Source: Leptidea sinapis (taxonomy: Eukaryota; Arthropoda; Insecta; Lepidoptera; Pieridae). From it: DNA of 64,000 nucleotides. The notes under the pieces are model-generated. The model was given only the letters and a program-made list of their open reading frames with translations, was not told where the DNA came from and did not search any database. Positions 1 through 13,800 of this stretch are shown here, piece after piece. Every line of letters starts with the position of its first letter. Within the stretch, counting starts at the first letter, position 1. Position numbers and translations under genes: made by a program. The DNA is taken from positions 14,393,001-14,457,000 of the forward strand of contig NC_066280.1 in NCBI RefSeq assembly GCF_905404315.1, in the 5' to 3' direction.

Positions 1-231
1 GCCGCACAAAAATATGTATTCAGCAATATTGATACCGTGTCCGAGGTTCTCGAGGGTGAAAAAATCAATTTTGGGATCATTTTTAAATCCGAGATGGCCG
101 CCGCTCAAAAGTATGATCACTAGATTATGGGTATCGTATCAGAGGTTCTCGAGGGTGCTGAGAACGATTTTGAGATCATTATTCAAATCCAAGATGGCCG
201 CCGCACAAAATTATGATTTCAGCAATATGGA

Positions 232-1388
232 TATCTTACCCGAGGTTCTCGAGGATGCAGAGAAAGATTTTTTGGACAGTTTTCAAATCCAAGATGGCCG
301 CCGCTCAAAAGTATGATAACTACATTATGGGTATAGTATCCGAGGTTCTCGAGAGTGCAGAAAACAATTTTGGGATCATTTTTAAATCCGAGATGGCCGC
401 CGCTCAAAAGTATGATAACTAGATTATGGGTATCGTATCCTAGGTTCTCGAGGGTGCTGAGAACGATTTTTTGATCATTTTTCCAATCCAAGATGGCCGC
501 CGCTCAAAAGTATGATAACTACATTATGGGTATCGTATCCCAGGTTCTCGAGGAAGCTGAGAACAATTTTGTGATCATTTTTCAAATCCAAGATGGCCGC
601 CGCACAAAACTATGATTTCAGCAATATGGATATCGTACCCGAGGTTCTCGAGGGTGCAGAGAACGATTTTGTGGACAGTTTTCAAATCCAAGATGGCCGC
701 CGCTCAAAAGTATGATAACTACATTATGGGTATAGTATCCGAGGTTCTCGAGAGTGCAGAAAACAATTTTGGGATCATTTTTAAATCCGAGATTGCCGCC
801 GCTCAAAAGTATGATAACTAGATTATGGGTATCGTATCCTAGGTTCTCGAGGGTGCAGAGAAAGATTTTGTGATCAGTTTGCTAATACAAGATGGCCGCC
901 GCTCAAAAGTATGATAAGTACATCATGGGTATCGTATCCGAGGCTCCCGAGGGTGCTGAGAACGATTTTGTGATCATATTTCTAATCCAAGATGGCCGCC
1001 GCACAAAATTATATTTTCACCAATGTGGATATCGTGTCCGAGGTTCTCGAAGGTGCAGAAAACAAGTTTGGGATAATTTTTAAATCGGAGATGGCCGCCA
1101 CTTAAAAGTATGATAACTAGATTATGGGAATCGTATCCTAGGTTGTCGAGGGTGCAGAGAAAGATTTGGTAATCATTTTTCAAATCCAAGATGGCTGCCG
1201 CACAAAATTATGATTTCAGCAATATGGATATCGTATCCTAGGTTCTCGAGAGTGCAGAAAACAATTTTGGGATCATTTTCAAATCCAAGATGGCCGCCGC
1301 TCAAAAGTATGATAACTGCATTATGGGTATCGTATCCCAGGTTCTCGAGGGTGCTGAGAACGATTTTGTGATCATTTTTCAAATCCAA
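232..1388 (+). repeat. Partial duplication, copy 1 (offset 3,788 bp)
   Basis: This ~1.16-kb stretch matches 4,020-5,176 unit for unit at an offset of 3,788 bp (38 monomers). Shared private variants include GGATAATTTTTAAATCGG followed by CCGCCACTTAAAAG (about 1,073-1,107 and 4,861-4,895). The match fades before ~232, where this copy has an A unit and the other a GATCACTAG B unit, and after ~1,388. Scattered point differences suggest an older event than the duplications further right. Confidence 0.75.
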
Positions 1389-1649
1389 GATGGCCGCCGC
1401 TCAAAAGTATGATAATTACATTATGGGTATCGTATTCCAGGTTCTCGAGGGTGCTGAGAACGATTTTGTTATAATTTTTCAAATCCAAGATGGCCGCCGC
1501 ACAAAAATATGTATTAAGCAATATGGATATCGTGTCCGAGGTTCTCGAGGGTGCAGAGAAAGATTTTGTGATCAGTTTGCTAATACAAGATGGCCGCCGC
1601 TCAAAAGTATGATAACTACATCATGGGTATCGTATCCGAGGTTCTCGAG

Positions 1650-2862
1650 GGTGCTGAGAACGATTTTGTGATCATTTTTCTAATCCAAGATGGCCGCCGC
1701 ACAAAATTATATTTTCTCCAATGTGGATATCGTGTCCGAGGTTCTCGAAGGTGCAGAAAACAATTTTGGGATCATTTTTAAATCGGAGATGGCCGCCGCT
1801 CAAAAGTATAATAACTAGATTATGGGAATCGTATCCTAGGTTCTCGAGGGTGCAGAGAAAGATTTGGTGATAATTTTTCAAATCCAAGATGGCTGCCGCA
1901 CAAAATTATGATTTCAGCAATATGGATATCGTATCCTAGGTTCTCGAGAGTGCAGAAAACAATTTTGGGATCATTTTCAAATCCAAGATGGCCGCCGCTC
2001 AAAAATATGATAATTACATTATGGGTATCGTATTCCAGGTTCTCGAGGGTGCTGAGAACGATTTTGTGATCATTTTTCAAATCCAAGATGGCCGCCGCTC
2101 AAAAGTATGATAACTACATTATGGGTATCGTATCCTCGGTTCTCGAGGGTGCAGAGAAAGATTCTGTGATCATTTTTCAAATCCAAGATGGCTGCCGCAC
2201 AAAATTATCATTTCAGCAATATGGATATCGTACCCGAGATTCTCGAGGGTGCTGAGAACGATTTTGTGATCATTTTTCCAATCCAAGATGGCCGCCGCTC
2301 AAAAGTATGATAACTACATTATGGGTATCGTAACCCAGGTTCTCGAGGGTGAAGAAAACAATTTTGGTATCATTTTTAAATCCGATATAGCCGCCGCTCA
2401 AAAGTATGATGACTAGATAATGGGTATCGTATCCTCGGTTCTCGAGGGTGCAGAGAAGGATTCTGTGATCAGTTTTCAAATCCAAGATGGCCGCCGCTCA
2501 AAAGTATGATGACTAGATAATGGGTATCGTATCCTCGGTTCTCGAGGGTGCAGAGAAGGATTCTGTGATCATTTTTCCAATCCAAGATGGCCGCCGCTCA
2601 AAAGTATGATAACTACATTATGGGTATCGTAACCTAGGTTCTCGAGGGTGAAGAAAACAATTTTGGGATCATTTTTAAATCCGAGATAGCCGCCGCTCAA
2701 AAGTATGATGACTAGATAATGGGTATCGTATCCTCGGTTCTCGAGGGTGCGGAGAAGGATTCTGTGATCAGTTTTCAAATCCAAGATGGCCGCCGCTCAA
2801 AAGTATGATAACTACATTATGGATATCGTATCAGACATTCTCGAGGGTGCTGAGAACGATTT
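1650..2862 (+). repeat. Partial duplication, copy 1 (offset 4,087 bp)
   Basis: This ~1.2-kb stretch matches 5,737-6,950 at an offset of 4,087-4,088 bp (41 monomers). It runs from an A4 unit (TATTTTC..CAATGTGG) through TCCTCGG-type B units that carry GAGAAGGATTCTGTG. At ~2,862 the copies part: this one continues with a GTTTTCAGC A6 unit, the other with a second turn of the 9-mer repeat. Confidence 0.72.
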
Positions 2863-4019
2863 TGTGATCATTTTTCAAATCCAAGATGGCTGCCGCACAA
2901 AATTATGTTTTCAGCAATATGGATATCGTGTCAAAGGTTCTCGAGGGTGCAGAAAACAATTTTGGGATCATTTTTAAATCCGAGATGGCCGCCGCTCAAA
3001 AGTATGATAACTAGATTATGGGAATCGTATCCCAGGTTCTCGAGGGTGCTGAGAACGATTTTGTGATCATTTTTCTAATCCAAGATGGCCGCCGCACAAA
3101 ATTTTGATTTCAGCAATATGGATATCGTACCCGAGGGTCTCGAGGGTGCAGAGAACGATTTGGTGATCATTTTTCAAATACAAGATGGCCGCCGCACAAA
3201 ACTATAATTTCAGCAATATGGATATCGTATCCCAGGTTCTCGAGGAATCTGAGAACAATTTTGTGATCATTTTCAAATCCGAGATGGCCGCCGCTCAAAA
3301 GTATGATAACTAGATTATGGGTATCGTATCCTAGGTTCTCGAGGGTGCAGAGAAAGATTTTGTGATCAGTTTGCTAATACAAGATGGCCGCCGCTCAAAA
3401 GTATGATAACTACATCATGGGTATCGTATCCGAGGTTCCCGAGGGTGCTGAGAACGATTTTGTGATCTTATTTCTAATCCAAGATGGCCGCCGCACAAAA
3501 TTATATTTTCACCAATGTGGATATCGTGTCCGAGGTTCTCGAGGGTGAAGAAAATAATTTTGGGATCATTTTTAAATCCGAGATGGCCGCCGCTCAAAAG
3601 TATGATGACTAGATTATGGGTATCGTATCAGAGGTTCTCGAGGGTGCTGTGAACGATTTTGTGATCATTATTCAAATCCTAGATTGCCGCCGCACAAAAT
3701 TATGATAACTACATTATGGGTATCGTATCCCAGGTTCTCGAGGAAGCTGAGAACAATTTTGTGATCATTTTGCAAATCCAAGATGGCCGCCGCACAAAAC
3801 TATGATTTCAGCAATATGGATATCGTAGCCGAGGTTCTCGAGGGTGCAGAGAAATATTTTGTGGACAGTTTTCAAATCCAAGATGGCCGCCGCTCAAAAG
3901 TATGATAACTACATTATGGGTATAGTATCCGAGGTTCTCGAGAGTGCAGAAAACAATTTTGGGATCATTTTTAAATCCGAGATTGCCGCCGCTCAAAAGT
4001 ATGATCACTAGATTATGGG
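2863..4019 (+). repeat. Satellite sector between the first duplicated blocks
   Basis: Ordinary + orientation monomers of mixed A and B subtypes, including A6, A7 (TTTTGATTTC, about 3,100), A2 (about 3,200) and A4 (about 3,500). Phase is unbroken. A unit near 3,672 has the CCTAGATTGCC variant that recurs later in module M. No gene or non-satellite sequence is seen. Confidence 0.85.
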
Positions 4020-5176
4020 TATCGTATCAGAGGTTCTCGAGGGTGCAGAGAAAGATTTTTTGGACAGTTTTCAAATCCAAGATGGCCGCCGCTCAAAAGT
4101 ATGATAACTACATTATGGGTATAGTATCCGAGGTTCTCGAGAGTGCAGAAAACAATTTTGGGATCATTTTTAAATCCGAGATGGCCGCCGCTCAAAAGTA
4201 TGATAACTAGATTATGGGTATCGTATCCTTGGTTCTCGAGGGTGCTGAGAACGATTTTTTGATCATTTTTCCAATCCAAGATGGCCGCCGCTCAAAAGTA
4301 TGATAACTACATTATGGGTATCGTATCCCAGGTTCTCGAGGAAGCTGAGAACAATTTTGTGATCATTTTGCAAATCCAAGATGGCCGCCGCACAAAACTA
4401 TGATTTCAGCAATATGGATATCGTAGCCGAGGTTCTCGAGGGTGCAGAGAAATATTTTGTGGACAGTTTTCAAATCCAAGATGGCCGCCGCTCAAAAGTA
4501 TGATAACTACATTATGGGTATAGTATCCGAGGTTCTCGAGAGTGCAGAAAACAATTTTGGGATCATTTTTAAATCCGAGATTGCCGCCGCTCAAAAGTAT
4601 GATAACTAGATTATGGGTATCGTATCCTAGGTTCTCGAGGGTGCAGAGAAAGATTTTGTGATCAGTTTGCTAATACAAGATGGCCGCCGCTCAAAAGTAT
4701 GATAACTACATCATGGGTATCGTATCCGAGGTTCCCGAGGGTGCTGAGAACGATTTTGTGATCATATTTCTAATCCAAGATGGCCGCCGCACAAAATTAT
4801 ATTTTCACCAATGTGGATATCGTGTCCGAGGTTCTCGAAGGTGCAGAAAACAAGTTTGGGATAATTTTTAAATCGGAGATGGCCGCCACTTAAAAGTATG
4901 ATAACTAGATTATGGGAATCGTATCCTAGGTTCTCGAGGGTGCAGAGAAAGATTTGGTAATCATTTTTCAAATCCAAGATAGCTGCCGCACAAAATTATG
5001 ATTTCAGCAATATGGATATCGTATCCTAGGTTCTCGAGAGTGCAGAAAACAATTTTGGGATCATTTTCAAATCCAAGATGGCCGCCGCTCAAAAGTATGA
5101 TAACTGCATTATGGGTATCGTATCCCAGGTTCTCGAGGGTGCTGAGAACGATTTTGTGATCATTTTTCCAATCCAA
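4020..5176 (+). repeat. Partial duplication, copy 2 (offset 3,788 bp)
   Basis: Second copy of 232-1,388, with the same order of subtypes and the same CCGCCACTTAAAAG private variant. Small differences include TATCCTTGG for TATCCTAGG near 4,229 and AGATAGCTGCC for AGATGGCTGCC near 4,978. Confidence 0.75.
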
Positions 5177-5736
5177 GATGGCCGCCGCTCAAAATTATGA
5201 TAACTACATTATGGGTATCGTATCCCAGGTTTTCGAGGTTGCTGAGAACGATTTTGTGATCATTTTTCCAATCCAAGATGGCCGCCGCTCAAAAGTATGA
5301 TAACTACATTATGGGTATCGTAACCCAGGTTCTCGAGGGTGCTGAGAACAATTTTGTTATAATTTTTCAAATCCAAGATGGCCGCCGCACAAAAATATGT
5401 ATTAAGCAATATGGATATCGTGTCCAGGGTTCTCGAGGGTGAAGAAAATAATTTTGGGATCATTTTTAAATCCGAGATGGCCGCCGCTCAAAAGTATGAT
5501 GACTAGATTATGGGTATCGTATCAGAGGTTCTCGAGGGTGCAGAGAACGATTTGGTGATCATTTTTCAAATCCAAGATGGCCGCCGCTCAAAAGTATGAT
5601 AACTAGATTATGGGTATCATATCCTAGGTTCTCGAGGGTGCAGAGAAAGATTTTGTGATCAGTTTGCTAATACAAGATGGCCGCCGCTCAAAAGTATGAT
5701 AACTAGATTATGGGAATCGTATCCCAGGTTCTCGAG

Positions 5737-6950
5737 GGTGCTGAGAACGATTTTGTGATCATTTTTCTAATCCAAGATGGCTGCCGCACAAAATTATATT
5801 TTCACCAATGTGGATATCGTGTCCAAGGTTCTCGAAGGTGCAGAAAACAATTTTGGGATCATTTTTAAATCGGAGATGGCCGCCGCTCAAAAGTATAATA
5901 ACTAGATTATGGGAATCGTATCCTAGGTTCTCGAGGGTGCAGAGAAAGATTTGGTGATCATTTTTCAAATCCAAGATGGCTGCCGCACAAAATTATGATT
6001 TCAGCAATATGGATATCGTATCCTAGGTTCTCGAGAGTGCAGAAAACAATTTTGGGATCATTTTCAAATCCAAGATGGCCGCCGCTCAAAAATATGATAA
6101 TTACATTATGGGTATCGTATTCCAGGTTCTCGAGGGTGCTGAGAACGATTTTGTGATCATTTTTCAAATCCAAGATGGCCGCCGCTCAAAAGTATGATAA
6201 CTACATTATGGGTATCGTATCCTCGGTTCTCGAGGGTGCAGAGAAAGATTCTGTGATCATTTTTAAAATCCAAGATGGCTGCCGCACAAAATTATCATTT
6301 CAGCAATATGGATATCGTACCCGATATTCTCGAGGGTCCTGAGAACGATTTTGTGATCATTTTTCCAATCCAAGATGGCCGCCGCTCAAAAGTATGATAA
6401 CTACATTATGGGTATCGTAACCCAGGTTCTCGAGGGTGAAGAAAACAATTTTGGTATCATTTTTAAATCTATATATAGCCGCCGCTCAAATGTATGATGA
6501 CTAGATAATGGGTATCGTATCCTCGGTTCTCGAGGGTGCAGAGAAGGATTCTGTGATCAGTTTTCAAATCCAAGATGGCCGCCGCTCAAAAGTATGATGA
6601 CTAGATAATGGGTATCGTATCCTCGGTTCTCGAGGGTGCAGAGAAGGATTCTGTGATCATTTTTCCAATCCAAGATGGCCGCCGCTCAAAAGTATGATAA
6701 CTTCATTATGGGTATCGTAACCCAGGTTCTCGAGGGTGAAGAAAACAATTTTGGGATCATTTTTAAATCCGAGATAGCCGCCGCTCAAAAGTATGATGAC
6801 TAGATAATGGGTATCGTATCCTCGGTTCTCGAGGGTGCAGAGAAGGATTCTGTGATCAGTTTTCAAATCCAAGATGGCCGCCGCTCAAAAGTATGATAAC
6901 TACATTATGGATATCGTATCAGACATTCTCGAGGGTGCTGAGAACGATTT
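5737..6950 (+). repeat. Partial duplication, copy 2 (offset 4,087 bp)
   Basis: Second copy of 1,650-2,862. Its last ~900 bp also form the first unit of the 898-bp tandem duplication. One unit near 6,468-6,478 has acquired TCTATATATAGCC where the other copy reads TCCGATATAGCC (near 2,381-2,392). Confidence 0.72.
6050..6947 (+). repeat. 898-bp (9-mer) tandem duplication, unit 1
   Basis: Nine monomers repeated immediately downstream at an offset of 898 bp. Diagnostic shared features are the AATATGATAATTACATT B unit, the ATCATTTCAGC A5 unit and the TCTATATATAGCC unit (6,470 and 7,368). Confidence 0.8.
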
Positions 6951-7845
6951 TGGGATCATTTTCAAATCCAAGATGGCCGCCGCTCAAAAATATGATAATT
7001 ACATTATGGGTATCGTATTCCAGGTTCTCGAGGGTGCTGAGAACGATTTTGTGATCATTTTTCAAATCCAAGATGGCCGCCGCTCAAAAGTATGATAACT
7101 ACATTATGGGTATCGTATCCTCGGTTCTCGAGGGTGCAGAGAAAGATTCTGTGATCATTTTTCAAATCCAAGATGGCTGCCGCACAAAATTATCATTTCA
7201 GCAATATGGATATCGTACCCGAGATTCTCGAGGGTGCTGAGAACGATTTTGTGATCATTTTTCCAATCCAAGATGGCCGCCGCTCAAAAGTATGATAACT
7301 ACATTGTGGGTATCGAAACCCAGGTTCTCGAGGGTGAAGAAAACAATTTTGGTATCATTTTTAAATCTATATATAGCCTCCGCTCAAAAGTATGATGACT
7401 AGATAATGGGTATCGTATCCTCGGTTCTCGAGGGTGCAGAGAAGGATTCTGTGATCAGTTTTCAAATCCAAGATGGCCGCCGCTCAAAAGTATGATGACT
7501 AGATAATGGGTATCGTATCCTCGGTTCTCGAGGGTGCAGAGAAGGATTCTGTGATCATTTTTCCAATCCAAGATGGCCGCCGCTCAAAAGTATGATAACT
7601 ACATTATGGGTATCGTAACCCAGGTTCTCGAGGGTGAAGAAAACAATTTTGGGATCATTTTTAAATCCGAGATAGCCGCCGCTCAAAAGTATGATGACTA
7701 GATAATGGGTATCGTATCCTCGGTTCTCGAGGGTGCAGAGAAGGATTCTGTGATCAGTTTTCAAATCCAAGATTGCCGCCGCTCAAAAGTATGATAACTA
7801 CATTATGGATATCGTATAAGACATTCTCGAGGGTGCTGAGAACGA
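6948..7845 (+). repeat. 898-bp (9-mer) tandem duplication, unit 2
   Basis: Second turn of the 9-mer. It is entered through a hybrid monomer at about 6,930-6,970 that begins with GAGAACGATTTT and continues with GGGATCATTTTC, a combination expected from unequal crossover. After ~7,845 the array switches to other subtypes. A partial third turn reappears at about 8,170-8,500. Confidence 0.75.
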
Positions 7846-10800
7846 TTTTGTGATCATTTTTCTAATCCAAGATGGCCGCCGCACAAAATTATGATTTCAG
7901 CAATATGGATATCGTACCCGAGGGTCTCGAGGGTGCAGAGAACGATTTGGTGATCATTTTTCAAATACAAGATGGCCGCCGCACAAAACTATAATTTCAG
8001 CAATATGGATATCGTATCCCAGGTTCTCGAGGAAGCTTAGAACAATTTTGTGATCATTTTGAAATCCAAGATGGCCGCCGCACAAAATTATGATTTCAGC
8101 AATATGGATATCGTACCCGAGGTTCTCGAGGGTGCAGAGAACGATTTTGTGATCATTTTTCAAATCCAAGATGGCCGCCGCTCAAAAGTATGATAATTAC
8201 ATTATGGGTATCGTATTCCAGGTTCTCGAGGGTGCTGAGAACGATTTTGTGATCATTTTTCAAATCCAAGATGGCCGCCGCTCAAAAGTATGATAACTAC
8301 ATTATGGGTATCGTATCCTCGGTTCTCGAGGGTGCAGAGAAAGATTCTGTGATCATTTTTCAAATCCAAGATGGCTGCCGCACAAAATTATCATTTCAGC
8401 AATATGGATATCGTACCCGAGATTCTCGAGGGTGCTGAGAACGATTTTGTGATCATTTTTCCAATCCAAGATGGCCGCCGCTCAAAAGTATGATAACTAC
8501 ATTATGGGTATAGTATCCGAGGTTCTCGATAGTGCAGAAAATAATTTTGGGATCATTTTTAAATCCGAGATGGCCGCCGCTCAAAAGTATGATAACTAGA
8601 TTATGGGTATCGTATCAGAGGTTCTCGAGGGTGCTGAGAACGATTTTGTGATCATTATTCAAATCCAAGATGGCCGCCGCACAAAATTATGATTTCAGCA
8701 ATATGGATATCGTACCCGAGATTCTCGAGGGTGCAAGAACGATTTTGTGATCATTTTTCAAATCCAAGATGGCCGCCGCTCAAAAGTAGGATAACTACAT
8801 TATGGGTATCGTATCCTCGGTTCTCGAGGGTGCAGAGAAAGATTCTGTATCATTTTTCAAATCCAAGATGGCCGCCACTCAAAAGTATGATAACTACATT
8901 ATGGGTATCGTATCCTCGGTTCTCGAGGGTGCAGAGAAAGATTCTGTGATCATTTTTCTAATCCAAGATGGCTGCCGCACAAAATTATATTTTCACCAAT
9001 GTGGATATCCTGTCCAAGGTTCTCGAAGGTGCAGAAAACAATTTTGGGATCATTTTTAAATCGGAGATGGCCGCCGCTCAAATGTATAATAACTAGATTA
9101 TGGGAATCGTATCCTAGGTTCTCGAGGGTGCAGAGAAAGATTTGGTGATCATTTTTCAAATCCAAGATGGCTGCCGCACAAAATTATGATTTCAGCAATA
9201 TGGATATCGTATCCTAGGTTCTCGAGAGTGCAGAAAACAATTTTGGGATCATTTTCAAATCCAAGATGGCCGCCGCTCAAAAATATGATAATTACATTAT
9301 GGGTATCGTATTCCAGGTTCTCGAGGGTGCTGAGAACGATTTTGTGATCATTTTTCAAATCCAAGATGGCCGCCGCTCAAAAGTATGATAACTACATTAT
9401 GGGTATCGTATCCTCGGTTCTCGAGGGTGCAGAGAAAGATTCTGTGATCATTTTTCAAATCCAAGATGGCTGCCGCACAAAATTATCATTTCAGCAATTT
9501 GGATATCGTACCCGAGATTCTCGAGGGTGCAGAGAACGATTTTGTGATCATTTTTCAAATCCGAGATGGCCGCCGCTCAAAAGTATTATAACTAGATAAT
9601 GGGTATCGTATCCTCGGTTCTCGAGGGTGCAGAGAAAGATTCTGTAATCATTTTTCAAATCCAAGATGGCCGCCGCACAAAATTATCATATCAGCAATTT
9701 GGATATCGTACCCGAGATTCTCGAGGGTGAAGAAAACAATTTTGGTATCATTTTTAAATCCGATATAGCCGCCGCTCAAAAGTATGATGACTAGATAATG
9801 GGTATCGTATCCTCGGTTCTCGAGGGTGCAGAGAAGGATTCTGTGATCAGTTTTCAAATCCAAGATGGCCGCCGCTCAAAAGTATGATGACTAGATAATG
9901 GGTATCGTATCCTCGGTTCTCGAGGGTGCAGAGAAGGATTCTGTGATCATTTTTCCAATCCAAGATGGCCGCCGCTCAAAAGTATGATAACTACATTATG
10001 GGTATCGTAACCCAGGTTCTCGAGGGTGAAGAAAACAATTTTGGGATCATTTTTAAATCCGAGATAGCCGCCGCTCAAAAGTATGATGACTAGATAATGG
10101 GTATCGTATCCTCGGTTCTCGAGGGTGCTGAGAACGATTTTGTGATCATTTTTCCAATCCAAGATGGCCGCCGCTCAAAAGTATGATAACTACATTATGG
10201 GTATCGTAACCCAGGTTCTCGAGGGTGCTGAGAACAATTTTGTTATAATTTTTCAAATCCAAGATGGCCGCAGCACAAAAATATGTATTAAGCAATATGG
10301 ATATCGTGTCCGAGGTTCTCGAGGGTGAAGAAAACAATTTTGGGATCATTTTTAAATCGGAGATGGCCGCGCTCAAAAGTATGATAACTTGATTATGGGA
10401 ATCGTATCCTAGGTTCTCGAGGGTGCAGAGAAAGATTTGGTGATCATTATTCAAATCCAAGATGGCCGCCGCACAAAATTATGATTTCAGCAATATGGAT
10501 ATCGTACCCGAGGTTCTCGAGGGTGCAGAGAAAGATTTTTTGGACAGTTTTCAAATCCAAGATGGCCTCCGCTCAAAAGTATGATAACTACATTATGGGT
10601 ATCGTATCCCAGGTTCTCGAGGGTGCTGAGAACGATTTTGAGATCATTATTCAAATCCAAGATGGCCGCCGCACAAAATTATGATTTCAGCAATATGGAT
10701 ATCGTACCCGAGGTTCTCGAGGGTGCAGAGAAATATTTTGTGGACAGTTTTCAAATCCAAGATGGCCGCCGCTCAAAAGTATGATAACTACATTATGGGT

Positions 10801-13800
10801 ATAGTATCCGAGGTTCTCGAGAGTGCAGAAAACAATTTTGGGATCATTTTTAAATCCGAGATGGCCGCCGCTCAAAAGTATGATAACTAGATTATGGGTA
10901 TCGTATCCTAGGTTCTCGAGGGTGCAGAGAAAGATTTTGTGATCAGTTTGCTAATACAAGATGGCCGCCGCTCAAAAGTATGATAACTACATCATGGGTA
11001 TCGTATCAGAGGTTCTCGAGGGTGCTGTGAACGATTTTGTCATCATTATTCAAATCCTAGATTGCCGCCGCACAAAATTATGATTTCAGCAATATGGATA
11101 TCGTACCCGAGGTTCTCGAGGGTGCAGAGAAATATTTTGTGGACAGTTTTCAAATCCAAGATGGCCGCCGCTCAAAAGTATGATAACTACATTATGGGTA
11201 TAGTATCCGAGGTTCTCGAGAGTGCAGAAAACAATTTTGGGATCATTTTTAAATCCGTGATGGCCGCCGCTCAAAAGTATGATAACTAGATTATGGGTAT
11301 CGTATCCTAGGTTCTCGAGGGTGCAGAGAAAGATTTTGTGATCAGTTTGCTAATACAAGATGGCCGCCGCTCAAAAGTATGATAACTACATCATGGGTAT
11401 CGTATCCGAGGTTCCCGAGGGTGCTGAGAACGATTTTGTGATCTTATTTCAAATCCAAGATGGCCGCCGCACAAAATTATATTTTCACCAATGTGGATAT
11501 CGTGTCCGAGGTACTCGAAGGTGCAGAAAACAAGTTTGGGATCATTTTTAAATCGGAGATGGCCGCCGCTTAAAAGTATGATAACTAGATTATGGGAATC
11601 GTATCCTAGGTTCTCGAGGGTGCAGAGAAAGATTTGGTATTCATTTTTCAAATCCAAGATGGCTGCCGCACAAAATTATGATTTCAGCAATATGGATATC
11701 GTATCCTAGGTTCTCGAGAGTGCAGAAAACAATTTTGGGATCATTTTCAAATCCAAGATGGCCGCCGCTCAAAAGTATGATAACTGCATTATGGGTATCG
11801 TATCCCAGGTTCTCGAGGGTGCTGAGAACGATTTTGTGATAATTTTTCCAATCCAAGATGGCCGCCGCTCAAAAGTATGATAACTACATTATGGGTATCG
11901 TATCCCAGGTTTTCGAGGGTGCTGAGAACGATTTTGAGATCATTTTTCCAATCCAAGATGGCCGCCGCTCAAAAGTATGATAACTACATTATGGGTATCG
12001 TAACCCAGGTTCTCGAGGGTGCTGAGAACAATTTTGTTATAATTTTTCAAATCCAAGATGGCCGCAGCACAAAAATATGTATTAAGCAATATGGATATCG
12101 TGTCCGAGTTTCTCGAGGGTGAAGAAAATAATTTTGGGATCATTTTTAAGTCCGAGATGGCCGCCGCTCAAAAGTATGATGACTAGATTATGGGTATCGT
12201 ATCAGAGGTTCTCAAGGGTGCTGTGAACGATTTTGTGATCATTATTCAAATCCTAGAATGCCGCCGCACAAAATTATGATTTCAGCAATATGGATATCGT
12301 ACCCGAGGTTGTCGAGGGTGCAGAGAAAGATTTTGTGGTCAGTTTTCAAATCCAAGATGGCCGCCGCTCAAAAGAATGACAACTACATTATGGGTATCGT
12401 AACCCAGGTTCTCGAGGGTGCTGAGAACAATTTTGTGATCATTTTTCAAATCCAAGGTGGCCGCCGCACAAAATTATATTTTCACCAATGTGGATATCGT
12501 GTCCGAGGTTCTCGAAGGTGCAGAAAACAATTTTGGGATCATTTTTAAATCGGAGATGGCCGCCGCTCAAAAGTATGATAACTAGATTATGGGAATCGTA
12601 TCCTAGGTTCTCGAGGGTGCAGAGAAAGATTTGGTGATCATTTTTCAAATCCAAGATGGCCGCCGCTCAAAAGTATGATTTCAGCAATATGGATATCGTA
12701 TCCTAGGTTCTCGAGAGTGCAGAAAACAATTTTGGGATCATTTTTAAATCCGAGATGGCCGCCGCTCAAAAGTATGATAACTAGATTATGGGTATCATAT
12801 CCTAGGTTCTCGAGGGTGCAGAGAAAGATTTTGTGATCAGTTTGCTAATACAAGAAGACCGCCGCTCAAAAGTATGATAACTACATCATGGGTATCGTAT
12901 CCGAGGTTCTCGAGGGTGCTGAGAACGATTTTGTGATCATTTTTCTAATCCAAGATGGCCGCCGCACAAAATTATATTTTCACCAATGTGGATATCGTGT
13001 CCGAGGTTCTCGAAGGTGCAGAAAACAATTTTGGGATCATTTTTAAATCGGAGATGGCCGCCGCTCAAAAGTATGATAACTAGATTATGGGAATCGTATC
13101 CTAGGTTCTCGAGGGTGCAGAGAAAGATTTGGTAATCATTTTTCAAATCCAAGATGGCTGCCGCACAAAATTATGATTTCAGCAATATGGATATCGTATC
13201 CTAGGTTCTCGAGAGTGCAGAAAACAATTTTGGGATCATTTTCAAATCCAAGACGGCCGCCACTCAAAAGTATGATAACTGCATTATGGGTATCGTATCC
13301 CAGGTTCTCGAGGGTGCTGAGAACGATTTTGTGATCATTTTTCCAATCCAAGATGGCCGCTGCTCAAAAGTATGATAACTACATTATGGGTATCGTATCC
13401 CAGGTTTTCGAGGGTGCTGAGAACGATTTTGTGATCATTTTTCCAATCCAAGATGGCCGCCGCTCAAAAGTATGATAACTACATTATGGGTATCGTAACC
13501 CAGGTTCTCGAGGGTGCTGAGAACAATTTTGTGATCATTTTTCAAATCCAAGGTGGCCGCAGCACAAAAATATGTATTAAGCAATATGGATATCGTGTCC
13601 AAGGTTCTCGAGGGTGAAGAAAATAATTTTGGGATCATTTTTAAATCCGAGATGGCCGCCGCTCAAAAGTATGATGACTAGATTATGGGTATCGTATCAG
13701 AGGTTCTCGAGGGTGCTGAGAACGATTTTGTGATCATTTTTCCAATCCAAGATGGCCGCCGCTCAAAATGTATGATAACTACATTATGGGTATCGTATCC

